64,000 nucleotides of DNA from Phoebastria nigripes (taxonomy: Eukaryota > Chordata > Aves > Procellariiformes > Diomedeidae), in NCBI GenBank assembly GCA_035582835.1, contig JAYKAV010003266.1:4716672-4780671 (forward strand). The letters are read 5' to 3'. The notes below the pieces were generated by a model. It made no database searches, was not told the origin of the DNA, and saw only the letters and a list, made by a program, of their open reading frames with translations. The translations under genes and the position numbers were made by a program. Positions 55,301 to 62,165 of this stretch are shown here, one piece after another (position 1 is the first letter of the stretch; every line of letters starts with the position of its first letter).

Positions 55301-56005
55301 CTCCTCGAACTGGCAAAATCACAACCCCGAGCTGGAGAGCGGAGGGGAGCCCGAGCCCCTCCTCGGCCCCGTCCTGCTCCTCTCCTCCTCCGCGCTGCCA
55401 TGATAGCTCCCTCCCCACCGCACACGCACCCCGCTCCGCTGGCGGCCCACCGTCAGTTCGCCCCGCCATCACCGACCCCGGGGGAGGGGAAAGGAAAGGG
55501 GGGGCCCGCAACAAACACCGCCCCCCCCCCTCCCCACGGCAGCTCCCCCCCTCCCTCCCCGGCGGGGCCCCACGGGCGGCGGGACGGGCCTGCCGTCCCC
55601 TGAGGCGGCTCTGGGCGGGGGGAAGGCGGCCGGCCCGGCTCGGTGCGCGGCCCCTCAGCGCCGGCGGCCTCCCGAGGCTCCCCTCAGGCGCTCAGCCTCC
55701 GCGGGGCGGGCGGCCTCCCGCCCTCCCCCTCAGCCGCCTCAGGGCCGGCGGCCTCTCGCCGCTCCCCTCCTCCGCCGCCTCCCCGAGGCCCGCGACCCCT
55801 CAGGGCTCCCCCCCCGCCCAGCGCCGGCGGTCCCCGGCCCCCCGCACCAGTTGGTCATGTCGAGGAAGAAGGCGCAGCCGGCGGGGCTGAGCTGGAAGCC
55901 GAGGAGCCGCTGGAACTCGCCGATCAGCACGTCCTTGTCGGTGGTGCCCAGGCAGCTGAACTTCTGCATCAGCTCCGCGTCCAGGTCCACGTCCATGCCC
56001 TCCAT
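25334..56005 (-). CDS. ILRUN: ILRUN (C6orf106), full coding span, five coding exons
   Basis: Joining minus-strand segments 56005-55848, 40999-40845, 37128-36931, 34478-34150 and 25369-25334 gives one continuous 291-residue frame with canonical GT-AG junctions. The protein starts MEGMDVDLDAELMQKFSCLG and ends GFHGPYPFGQS. A UBA-like region lies at about residues 20-65. An NBR1-like four-tryptophan domain follows at about 75-178, with W99, W109, W159 and W174 visible. The tail (about 195-291) is polar, Ser/Asn/Gln-rich and probably disordered. The family is reported to act in nucleus and cytoplasm, binding p300 and IRF3 to damp interferon and TNF transcription. The human protein as I remember it has 298 residues; the 7-residue difference matches a TWAPAPD repeat present once here (NTWGPAPD, about 241-248). 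The start ATG has G at -3 and +4. The gene diverges from SNRPC across a CpG island. Confidence 0.96.
25370..34149 (-). other. ILRUN: ILRUN intron 4
   Basis: This 8.8-kb AT-rich intron lies between exons 4 and 5. No coding exon or RNA gene was recognised on either strand. It contains simple sequence, including an (AT)7 run at 30107-30120, an A-rich CA/A tract at about 32085-32128 and a 17-A run at 33216-33232. An ATTAAA on the minus strand at 33987-33982 lies about 130 nt past the in-frame stop that would follow retention of the intron start. Confidence 0.9.
34150..34478 (-). CDS. ILRUN: ILRUN coding exon 4 (residues 171-280)
   Basis: This 329-nt exon has acceptor TTCCACAG|AT and donor AGTAAG|GTAGGT on the minus strand. 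It starts with D171-V-I-W174, which closes the four-tryptophan domain, then encodes the low-complexity tail (FNTQPHRKVEGNFNPFASPQ, SQNSVNLSPSSHSNNLSVVT). It ends exactly on a codon boundary at K280. If the donor is skipped, the frame reads ten more residues into intron 4 and stops at 34119-34117. Confidence 0.95.
34795..34855 (+). mobile_element. MIR-like SINE relic
   Basis: TTAAGTGACTTTATCCAAGG then CTACACAGCAAGGC and AGAGCCAGGA matches the MIR core consensus (AAGTGACTTGCCCAAGGTCA, CACAGC, AGAGCC) with the divergence expected of an ancient copy. It lies in ILRUN intron 3. Confidence 0.6.
35635..35910. promoter_or_regulatory. Orphan CpG-rich island in ILRUN intron 3
   Basis: About 275 bp of very GC-rich, CpG-dense sequence stands in AT-rich intron. 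It contains GCGCCCCCTGCTG (35781-35793), matching the reverse complement of the CTCF core over 13 positions, and a TATAAATA at 35673-35680 near its left edge. The open frame on the minus strand there (82 codons) is low complexity and not convincing as a protein. The island could be an alternative promoter, an insulator or a GC-rich conserved element. Confidence 0.5.
36931..37128 (-). CDS. ILRUN: ILRUN coding exon 3 (residues 105-171)
   Basis: This 198-nt exon has acceptor ATCCCAG|GG and donor CGGAG|GTGAGT on the minus strand. It encodes the core of the NBR1-like domain (TEAWPPGVCLKYVGGDQFGH through GMYQGQWRMCTATGLYYG), carrying W109 and W159. The exon closely matches the vertebrate family as I remember it. 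Confidence 0.96.
37129..40844 (-). other. ILRUN: ILRUN intron 2
   Basis: This 3.7-kb AT-rich intron has canonical ends. I saw no exon, RNA gene or clear mobile element. An A/C-rich simple tract occurs at about 40488-40540. Confidence 0.88.
40845..40999 (-). CDS. ILRUN: ILRUN coding exon 2 (residues 53-105)
   Basis: This 155-nt exon is bounded on the minus strand by acceptor TTTCTAG|G and donor ACACAG|GTAAGG. It completes W53 and encodes NLQAAIGAYYDFESPNINV and onward to TWRIQNTG, giving the end of the UBA-like fold and the first conserved tryptophan (W99) of the NBR1-like domain. It ends in phase 1. Confidence 0.96.
41878..41990 (-). mobile_element. Possible degraded MIR-like relic
   Basis: The plus strand TTTGGCAAATCATGTAATTC then CTCTGTTTACGC and GTTGTGAG resembles the reverse complement of the MIR core (GGGCAAGTCACTTAACCTCT, CAGTTTCC, GTTGTGAGG). 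Divergence is high. Confidence 0.3.
52314..52342. repeat. Perfect hairpin in ILRUN intron 1
   Basis: Arms TTCACTTTTGGC (52314-52325) and GCCAAAAGTGAA (52331-52342) pair perfectly around a TTTAG loop. The neighbouring ATGTTTCGGTGCCAAAACAT (52282-52301) is itself partly self-complementary. The stem is too short for a typical microRNA precursor. It may be the relic of a DNA transposon or a chance palindrome. Confidence 0.6.
55848..56005 (-). CDS. ILRUN: ILRUN coding exon 1 (residues 1-53 part)
   Basis: This 158-nt coding segment begins at the ATG at 56005-56003 and encodes 52 full codons plus TG of W53. The donor on the minus strand is AACTG|GTGCGG (donor GT at 55847-55846). It encodes the N-terminal acidic stretch and most of the UBA-like helix region (TTDKDVLIGEFQRLLGFQLS). 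The exon lies inside the CpG island and is very GC-rich, unlike the other exons. A GGC-triplet run and a short upstream frame precede it. Confidence 0.96.
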
Positions 56006-56062
56006 GGCGCTCAGCGGTCCCCGCCGCCCCGGGGCCGCCCCGCTGCCGCCGCCGCCGCCGCC

Positions 56063-56074
56063 TCAGCGCCGCAT
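56063..56074 (-). other. Possible upstream ORF in ILRUN 5'UTR (MRR-stop)
   Basis: On the minus strand an ATG at 56074-56072 is followed by CGG, CGC and TGA, a three-codon frame ending 57 nt before the ILRUN start. It is relevant only if the transcript begins upstream of 56074, which the sequence does not show. A minimal uORF of this kind could modestly reduce initiation at the main ATG. Confidence 0.35.
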
Positions 56075-56102
56075 GGGGGCGAGGGGGGAGCGCGGGCACG
56101 GC

Positions 56103-56127
56103 GGGGGGCGGGGGGGAGGGGAGGGGG
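56103..56127 (+). other. G-rich tract with G-quadruplex potential
   Basis: At least four runs of four or more G separated by single non-G bases lie about 100-120 nt upstream of the ILRUN start, on the strand that is template for ILRUN. A GCC-triplet run (56045-56062, GGC on the ILRUN sense strand) lies between it and the ATG. Confidence 0.5.
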
Positions 56128-56198
56128 CGCGGGCGACGCCAGCCGCTGCCGGCACTGCGCAAGCGCCGCTCCGCCTCGCGCGAGGGGCACGCGGCTTA

Positions 56199-56235
56199 TG
56201 ACGCCACCGCGCTGGCGCCAGGCGCGGTGGCGTCA
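56199..56235. repeat. 37-nt near-perfect palindrome with half-CRE ends
   Basis: The 14-nt arms TGACGCCACCGCGC (56199-56212) and GCGCGGTGGCGTCA (56222-56235) are exact reverse complements around a 9-nt centre. That centre holds the self-complementary TGGCGCCA. The outer ends resemble CRE half sites (TGACG/CGTCA). It lies about 190-230 nt upstream of the ILRUN ATG. Confidence 0.85.
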
Positions 56236-56328
56236 CCCCACGCGCGGCGTGGGAGGGGGAGGCGGAGCGTCGGCGGCCGGGCCCGCCCCCGGCGGAAGGA
56301 GAGTCGCAAGGGCGAGGGGGTGGGGGCG

Positions 56329-56355
56329 CGTATGCAAATGAGTGTTTTGCATACG
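56329..56355. repeat. Inverted repeat of octamer-like arms
   Basis: Perfect 10-nt arms CGTATGCAAA (56329-56338) and TTTGCATACG (56346-56355) flank a 7-nt spacer. The left arm overlaps the first perfect octamer, so the structure presents two facing POU-type half sites. Confidence 0.8.
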
Positions 56356-56487
56356 TGGGCGGGCGCCTTGCGTGACGCGGGGGCTCCGCGCGCACGAAGG
56401 AGGCGGGCGGGGGAGGGGGGGAGGCGAACGGGACGACGACTGCGTCACAAGGCGAGGTAAATTTGCATAGCCCCCAGCTGCGCGCTT

Positions 56488-56497
56488 CCATATATGG
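56488..56497. promoter_or_regulatory. CArG box (SRF-type site)
   Basis: CCATATATGG fits CC(A/T)6GG exactly and is self-complementary. Its AT core could alternatively act as a TATA-like element in this GC-rich promoter. Confidence 0.55.
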
Positions 56498-56558
56498 AGG
56501 CGGCGCGGGCGGTGAGCGCGCGTGTTTATGTATGCAAATGAACCGCGGGCGGGCTCTG

Positions 56559-56570
56559 TGACGTCACGTG
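56559..56570. promoter_or_regulatory. Full CRE overlapping an E-box
   Basis: TGACGTCA (56559-56566) overlaps CACGTG (56565-56570), making a composite CREB/ATF and bHLH (USF/MYC-type) site. It sits between two octamers (56532 and 56576). Confidence 0.7.
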
Positions 56571-57309
56571 GCGCTATGCAAATGAGGCGGCGCAAAGCCT
56601 GCCGGGGCGGGGGTGCTACCGCAGGTCTCGGGCCTCGCTGAGGGGGGTTCCCCCCCCCCCAAAATGACGCTTTTTCCATAATTTCCCCTTTTTCGGCCCC
56701 TCGGGGCGAGGCCCGGTGGCTCCGTGACCGGTAACGTCGAGTATTTCCCTTGAAGGCAAGAAAAGGCCCCGGCTCTCGCCGCGAGGGCACACAGGCCGGC
56801 ACGACGCCTGCTGTGCGTTCATGTTTTTAATGTAAATAAACTCTCCCTGGTTTTTAACGCACACCCCCTGCCTTACGCCAAGCGTTTTCCTTCCCNAGCG
56901 CAGTCCCGGGCCGGCGGCCGAGGGGAGGGAGCCGCCTCCCGCCGCGGCGTGTGCCCCGCAAACACCGCCTGCCGCGGCCGCGGGCCCCGCTCCAGAGCGG
57001 AACGGGCCTGACCGGGAGCGGGGTGATGGTGACCAGGGTGCCCAGCTCTGATGTAGGCGGATAAACCGTGGCGTGACCGGAGATGTGACGGAGAGGAGCG
57101 GCGGAGGCTCCGCCCGTCAGGCGGGAAAAGCGAAGCCCGCTCCGTAGCGTCTTTTGTCCCTCGCCGGCCGCCGTCGAGGGCTGAGGCCGCTCCGCGCCGC
57201 CGCCGTCGCTCTACGGGAGGCGCCGGAGGTCGAGCGGCGGAAGGTGTCGCTCCGTGAGCGCGTCACTTCCTGGCGGCGCCGGTGCCGGTGGCGGGGCGCG
57301 GGGAGCACC

Positions 57310-57317
57310 ATGCCCAA
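57310..57317 (+). CDS. SNRPC: SNRPC coding exon 1 (MP and part of K3)
   Basis: Only eight coding bases, ATG CCC AA, precede the donor GTGAGC at 57318. The third base of K3 comes from exon 2. Exon 1 is otherwise 5'UTR within the CpG island. Without splicing the frame would close at once (AAG TGA), so this start is found only by joining to exon 2. Confidence 0.94.
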
Positions 57318-60300
57318 GTGAGCGCGGCTCCGGCGCTGAGGGGGCGGCCGCGGGAGGCAGGGCCTGGCCCGGGGGTGGGGGGAACCGGGCCGAGGGGCTG
57401 CCCGGGCCCGGCGGGGAGGGAGGCGGTTGGTCCCCGGGCGGGGTTTGGTGACCCCCGGCGGGGCGGTTGGTGCTTGTTCAGGTCTCGGGAAGCGTGGAAA
57501 TACGCGAGGAAGGGGCGCGGGGTGTCCTGGGGCGCGGGCAGGCCGAGCCCTGGGTGCCTATTTCGCGCAGCACCCCTTCCCCCAGCCGCCCCCGGGCACG
57601 GCCGTGGAGCCGCTGTGAGGGGTTGTGTTTTAACGGCCACAGCGCAAAGCGATTTCTTGATAACAAGAGTTTTCTCTTTTCAGGTTTTATTGTGATTACT
57701 GTGACACATACCTCACCCATGACTCGGTAAGTACCAAATCTGCGTTAATTTCTCTGTTGTATCAAGAGCGTTAAAATAAAACTTATACAGGCTAAAACCA
57801 GGTTACTTGAAATATTGCGGTGTCCTTACTTGTCCTCTCCTACTTCTTTGCAAAAAAGAACGAGAACATCTAGCGTCACTAGCATTCAGCAGTCAAGGGC
57901 AGCCGACGCTCATGGCTGCCTACAGGTGTTGCAGTGAGTTAGTAGGAGACAGCTGGCTGGGTGTTAGGGCAACCTCTTTTACTTACACTGGAGTCTCAAC
58001 ACTTGTAGTTTTGATGTAAAGGTTTTGCACATCACCTGTCCTCTGACTGGGCACAGAAACCGACCTATTTTATACTGCTAGATTGCATACGTTTAAAATT
58101 ATACAACAAACTTACGTTTTTTGGTTTTATGTGGTATTATGTAAGCTTTGGGTTTACGTGATCTTTCTCAGCCCTCCGTGAGAAAAACCCACTGCAGTGG
58201 CCGAAAACACAAAGAGAATGTGAAAGACTACTATCAAAAATGGATGGAGGAACAAGCTCAGAGCCTGATTGACAAAACAAGTAAGGCTAATCCTTCTGTG
58301 ACCCTGGATTGCTCTCCTGTTACTTCCCCTGTCTTTCCTCTAGCTGCTTTTCTTCCGTTCTTCCATGTTGATTCTTCCTCGCTTCCCTGGTGAGTCTTTG
58401 CTCTGTGACTCATGAGCGAAAACTTCGCTTAGAATCTGACTCTTGAACTTGTCAGAGTGTGGGCTTCCATGTAAGAGACCGAGGGCTCTGCCCGAGGGGT
58501 TGTTGCAAGCAGGCATTTACTGCTCTACTGTGGTTGTAGATACCACCACCGTTAGCACGGCTGGTAATGTCATACAAGGTCACATAACATATTTTTGCTT
58601 TTTGGTAGTAGCACTTTTATGTAAAGAGCATGAATAAGAAATCCAAAAGATAGGAAAATGGACATTAAAATGTATGGATTTTTGCATTTTTTTTAAAATG
58701 CTGTAGTTGCTTGCCCTCAATTCTCTAGGGATATTGATTTTTTTTTCCCTCTCTTGCTATTAAAGGCTTGAATAAAGTGTGAAGTGTTTCCTCTGTCAGT
58801 TTATAGGGTTCTTTTCCTCTCGCTTGTTCTCTGAATAATGGTTCTTTTCTCTGTCAAAAGAAATACAAATGCCAGATTAACTTTGGGCAACTTTCTTTAG
58901 ATCATAGAATATCTCAAGTTGGAAGGGACCCATAAGGATCATCGAATCCAACTCCCTGCTCCTCGCAGGACTACCTAAAGCTAAACCATATGACTAAGAG
59001 CATCGTCCAGATGCTCCTTGAACTCTGACAGGCTCGGTGCCGTGACCGCTTCCCTGGGGAGCCTGTTCCAGTGACCGACCACCCTCAGCCTTTTCCTAAT
59101 GCCCAATCTGAACTTCCCCTGACGCAGCTTCGTTCCATTTCCTTGTGTCCATTTTCCTCGTGATGCTTCCAACTTTCACATCTTTTGCCTTCCTTCTAGT
59201 CGATTCCAGTCTTTTGAATTTCTTCTCTTCCCTTTCACATAAGATGTTTTTCATGCTTTTTGTCACCTACCTAAGTCATTGCCTTATTACCATTTTCAAG
59301 ATAGCATGTCTTTACCTAATGATCCCAGGTGAAAGTCGCAGCTGCAAATCACGTGATGTGTTTTCTCTACCATCCGCCTTCCTGTTAGGTGTGTGAAATT
59401 CATCAAGGAGCTCTCTAGTCTCAGCTGGAGTAATTACTATAATAATTGTCTTCAAGAATATCAGGTGCTTCCGCCATGACAAGCAGCATAAACCAGGGAT
59501 TTGTTCCAGAGTTAGAGCAACTGAGCACGCAGCATGACATGAAGTATGCTCTGACCGCATGGCATGAGAAGGAAGATTGACGCAGGAGCTTCCTCAGCCT
59601 AGTAACTGGTTTTTCTCCTGGGATTCTTTCTTTCCTTTTTTTTTTTTTCTTTTCCCCCCCAATGTAGCGGCTGCATTTCAGCAAGGGAAAATCCCACCTA
59701 CACCGTTCTCGGCACCACCTCCCGCAGGAGCCATGATACCACCTCCTCCCAGCATCCGTAAGTCTGAACTGGACAGTTTTTGACTGGGATGGCAGCCCGC
59801 TGGAGCTGTGTTGCATGTTTCCTGGACTTGTAAAGAAAAGTCCTTTTAGCTTGAAATCAAGCTAAGACATTTTGAGCTCATGAATACCAAAATGTAAGAG
59901 AATGCTTTGTAAGAGTGTTTCAGCAACCATCTTAATCTTTAGTTTGTCTTATTTTAGTAACGTTGAGCATATTAATAGAAATGTGTGCCTCCTCATTACT
60001 TGCTAGCTGCCGTGTAGATAGCTTCGTTAAAACTTCCAGCACGGTGTTTTGGTTTTGTTTTTTATATAGAATGGGATTGATAACCTTCTTTTGCACTTCA
60101 GCTGGCAAACGGCTGAGATCCCTTTCTGCTTAGAGTCCTGCTGTTGGAAGTGGTAGTCATCTGCATTAGGTATGCAAAGTTGGAAATAAGAGCTAANGTA
60201 TTCTTCCTCCGGTTCACTTTTTGACACCTGAAGTCAGAGTTGAAACTGAAAATGAAGGCAGGCAGTTGTAAAGCAATCTAAGACACCTTAATTACTAAAA

Positions 60301-61880
60301 TGTCCTGTAAAGTTTAATAACTGCTTCGCATTGCACGTTGTTGATGTGTAACCAATCTGTATATGTGTTCAGCTGGCCCCCCGCGGCCGGGCATGATGCC
60401 GGCCCCTCATATGGGTGGACCGCCAATGATGCCAATGATGGGCCCACCCCCACCAGGAATGATGCCGGTTGGACCCGGTAAGTCTGGAGATCAGTAAATC
60501 TCTGTTACTGTGGTACTGCGTGGTCTGGTTTGCAGGATGTTTGGGTTATATTTTCTGTCTCACTGGGCAATAGAGAGTTGTGAAGGAACTCAGTGGAAAA
60601 TGTGAAGCAGCTGCAGTATTTGGGTGCTACCTGTAGTGATGCGTTCTAGTTTATAGCTTGCATCGCTGCAGACNTCGTATTAGACGCAGCATGGATGGAC
60701 AGCCCCAAGTGTCAAGCTGTGGAAGTATTTCAGTTTGCATATACTACATATGCATGTTTGCTGATCCATTATCTCTGCATGCTGAGACATAAAACAGTCT
60801 TACACCTGCTAATTTAAAGTTCCTTCACGACTTGTTGAGAGTTACTAGTCCCTCTGTACAACTGAAATTATCGCTCTGGTAGATTGTAGCTTTTCTACCT
60901 CTAGTCTTAGCAGTACGATCTATAATTGTTTATAGTGCTTACGTTTTTGCACAAGGGGTACATTTCATCACTAAATGAATTTTATTGTTTAAAATGTCTC
61001 AAGATAATGTGTTCCAGAGAAACGATGTGCCTTAAAAAGTTTTTTTTCAGAACTGCAAAGGCAAACTAAAATGGCTTTGATCCATTCCGCTTTTGAGCTT
61101 ACTGGCATTTGAAGAATTCTCAGAGGACGTCTTATTGAAGCACTTACTGGAACAAATCTAAAGGAATACGCACATGCACGCTAAAAGTAGTGAAGTGTCT
61201 TTGCAATTATTGTCTTGCTGGGAGAAACTGTTCTTTAAGTGTTTTTTAAAGGCACAAAATACGTGCATAATCTGCGATATTAGGCAGCGTAGTGGCTGCC
61301 TGAAAATAAATGGAGAAGTTGGGTGGAAACCATTATTTCAATGGTTTTTAGTAGAGCACCTGCTTTTCTTTGGTAATGCTGTCACCCAGCTGTAAGAAGT
61401 ACACCAGTCTTGTTTTTGAACACACTTAACTGGAGGATTTCACACTTTTTTCCAAATGAACTTTCCAATTCAGTAATTAAGCTAGTGTCTCTTTTGAGTA
61501 GTTGAAAATAATTTATCAGTGAATATTGTCAAAAGTGGGCATATAACCCGGGAACTTGGTTCTTCCTCTACTAATTGCTAATATCCTTCAGGGAAGTGTA
61601 ATCCATCTCAGCCAGCTTCCAGATCAAAGCTTACAGACTTGTAAAATGAAAGTTCCCTGGAGGGTGGGGGAGAGAACCTGCACACTGTACTGATGTGACT
61701 CGGCAGTTGCTACTCCCGAGGGCTCTTCTCTAACGTCCTCTCTTTCCCCTTGTAGCCCCAGGGATGAGGCCGCCGATGGGAGGACACATGCCGATGATGC
61801 CAGGGCCCCCAATGATGAGACCACCCTCCAGACCCATGATGGTGCCAACCAGGCCGGGAATGACCCGTCCAGACAGATAA
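57310..61880 (+). CDS. SNRPC: SNRPC, U1 small nuclear ribonucleoprotein C, full coding span, six exons
   Basis: Joining 57310-57317, 57684-57726, 58172-58280, 59668-59757, 60373-60477 and 61756-61880 gives 480 nt, i.e. 159 residues plus TAA, the same length as human U1-C as I remember it. Residues 4-30 form the U1-type C2H2 zinc finger (C6, C9, H24, H30) in [21 protein letters not shown] helix follows ([20 protein letters not shown]). From about residue 61 the tail is Pro/Met/Gly-rich with repeated GMMP, PPMM and RP units, ending [10 protein letters not shown]. In U1 snRNP this nuclear protein stabilises pairing of U1 snRNA with 5' splice sites. The ATG has A at -3. All introns are GT-AG, with near-consensus donors (GTGAGC, GTAAGT, GTAAGG, GTAAGT, GTAAGT). 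No damage was seen. Confidence 0.97.
57318..57683 (+). other. SNRPC: SNRPC intron 1
   Basis: This 366-nt intron is GC-rich in its first 300 nt, still part of the CpG island, then switches to a pyrimidine-rich acceptor region. Nothing else was recognised. Confidence 0.92.
57684..57726 (+). CDS. SNRPC: SNRPC coding exon 2 (residues 3-17)
   Basis: The acceptor is TCTCTTTTCAG and the donor GTAAGT. The 43-nt exon encodes [14 protein letters not shown], including the zinc ligands C6 and C9. Confidence 0.97.
57727..58171 (+). other. SNRPC: SNRPC intron 2
   Basis: This 445-nt AT-rich intron has canonical ends. No other feature was seen. Confidence 0.92.
58172..58280 (+). CDS. SNRPC: SNRPC coding exon 3 (residues 18-54)
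   Basis: The acceptor is ATCTTTCTCAG and the donor GTAAGG. The 109-nt exon encodes [18 protein letters not shown] and [18 protein letters not shown]. It contains zinc ligands H24 and H30 and the helix that packs against U1-70K and Sm proteins in U1 snRNP structures. Confidence 0.97.
58281..59667 (+). other. SNRPC: SNRPC intron 3
   Basis: This 1387-nt intron carries an antisense CR1 LINE fragment (58901-59151) and ends with a long pyrimidine tract before exon 4. The splice sites are intact. Confidence 0.92.
58901..59151 (-). mobile_element. 5'-truncated CR1 LINE in SNRPC intron 3, antisense
   Basis: The plus strand begins ATCATAGAAT, the reverse complement of the CR1 terminal ATTCTATGAT, followed by TTGGAAGGGACCCATAAGGA. 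The minus strand encodes a short fragment resembling the CR1 reverse transcriptase C-terminus ([20 protein letters not shown]). Only about 250 bp of the 3' end remains, which is typical for avian CR1 copies. It lies well inside the intron and does not disturb splicing. Confidence 0.9.
59668..59757 (+). CDS. SNRPC: SNRPC coding exon 4 (residues 54-84)
   Basis: A strong pyrimidine tract (about 59625-59660) leads to acceptor AATGTAG. The 90-nt exon encodes [20 protein letters not shown] and AMIPPPPSI, the start of the proline-rich tail. The donor is GTAAGT. Confidence 0.97.
59758..60372 (+). other. SNRPC: SNRPC intron 4
   Basis: This 615-nt AT-rich intron has canonical ends. Nothing else was recognised. 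Confidence 0.92.
60373..60477 (+). CDS. SNRPC: SNRPC coding exon 5 (residues 84-119)
   Basis: The acceptor is TGTGTTCAG and the donor GTAAGT. The 105-nt exon encodes [20 protein letters not shown] followed by [15 protein letters not shown], the Met/Pro/Gly repeats of the tail. Confidence 0.97.
60478..61755 (+). other. SNRPC: SNRPC intron 5
   Basis: This 1278-nt AT-rich intron has canonical ends. The small open frame at 61174-61395 has no recognisable similarity and no splice context, so I do not call it a gene. Confidence 0.92.
61756..61880 (+). CDS. SNRPC: SNRPC terminal coding exon 6 (residues 119-159 and stop)
   Basis: The acceptor is CCCCTTGTAG. The exon encodes [20 protein letters not shown] and continues [21 protein letters not shown], then TAA at 61878-61880. 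The position that is Ala in the human protein as I recall it is Ser here (PPSRPMM). Confidence 0.97.
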
Positions 61881-61922
61881 AGGTGGAAATGGAGCTACCT
61901 TTTCTTTTTCACATGACGATCT

Positions 61923-61971
61923 TCCATATGATAACACACCATAGCCCTCCATATGATAACACACCATAGCC
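61923..61971 (+). repeat. 25-bp tandem duplication in SNRPC 3'UTR
   Basis: Two adjacent units starting TCCATATGATAACACACCAT at 61923 and 61948 agree in their first 24 bases. The high identity indicates a recent duplication. It starts 43 nt after the stop codon. Confidence 0.85.
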
Positions 61972-62144
61972 TTATGTCCTTATGATTTTGTATTAAAACA
62001 GTGTGTAGAGGAGATCTGCTGTTACTTCAGATTGCAGACAGTTTGACCTAGATGCACACGGGACTGCTGCTTTTGTACCTGGTCTGGTTTTTTTGGTGGT
62101 TTTTTTTGTTTGGTTTTTTTTTCCCCGTTGAATTGTAAAACAAC

Positions 62145-62150
62145 AATAAA
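62145..62150 (+). terminator. SNRPC: SNRPC polyadenylation signal AATAAA
   Basis: AATAAA lies 265 nt past the stop, with a GU-rich downstream element (TGTGTGTGG) at about 62193-62202. A weaker ATTAAA at 61992-61997 could serve a shorter form. Confidence 0.85.
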
Positions 62151-62165
62151 ACATTGATTCTGGTT

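Larger units (their letters stand above)
41000..55847 (-). other. ILRUN: ILRUN intron 1
   Basis: This 14.8-kb intron is AT-rich except where it enters the CpG island at its right end (from about 55300). It holds several homopolymer runs (44260-44279, 45362-45380 and 45943-45962, T on the plus strand; 53874-53887 and 54179-54195, A). It also has a weak MIR-like stretch near 41878-41990 and a perfect 12-bp-arm hairpin at 52314-52342. No convincing coding exon was seen on either strand. Confidence 0.88.
56331..56585. promoter_or_regulatory. Cluster of four octamer (ATGCAAAT) motifs
   Basis: Perfect ATGCAAAT occurs on the plus strand at 56332-56339, 56532-56539 and 56576-56583, and on the minus strand at 56461-56468 (ATTTGCAT). 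The three plus copies share the 11-mer TATGCAAATGA. A one-mismatch copy (TTTTGCAT) lies at 56345-56352. The octamer is the POU-factor (OCT1/POU2F1) site used in histone H2B and snRNA gene promoters. Occupancy here is inferred. Confidence 0.75.
55300..57650. promoter_or_regulatory. CpG island and bidirectional ILRUN/SNRPC promoter region
   Basis: The two start codons face away from each other, 1305 bp apart (56005 minus, 57310 plus). The interval and its flanks are strongly GC- and CpG-rich against AT-rich surroundings. It contains SP1-like GC boxes, octamers, a CRE, an E-box, a CArG box and, close to the SNRPC start, an ETS-like CACTTCCTG at 57264-57272. No TATA box sits at a clearly appropriate distance from either gene, which fits CpG-island promoters. 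Transcription start sites cannot be placed from sequence alone. Confidence 0.88.
61881..62165 (+). other. SNRPC: SNRPC 3'UTR
   Basis: About 285 nt run from the stop to the expected cleavage site after AATAAA at 62145-62150. The UTR includes a 25-bp tandem duplication (61923-61971), a T-rich GGTTTTTT tract near 62085-62132 and an earlier ATTAAA at 61992-61997. Confidence 0.85.

Noticed and set aside
55240..55890. 216-codon plus-strand frame overlapping ILRUN exon 1
   Set aside because: Antisense shadow of a CpG island with Arg/Pro/Ala-rich content; the true coding frame here is ILRUN on the minus strand.
55800..56162. 120-codon minus-strand frame overlapping ILRUN exon 1
   Set aside because: Out of frame with the conserved ILRUN sequence and begins without an ATG; a GC-rich shadow.
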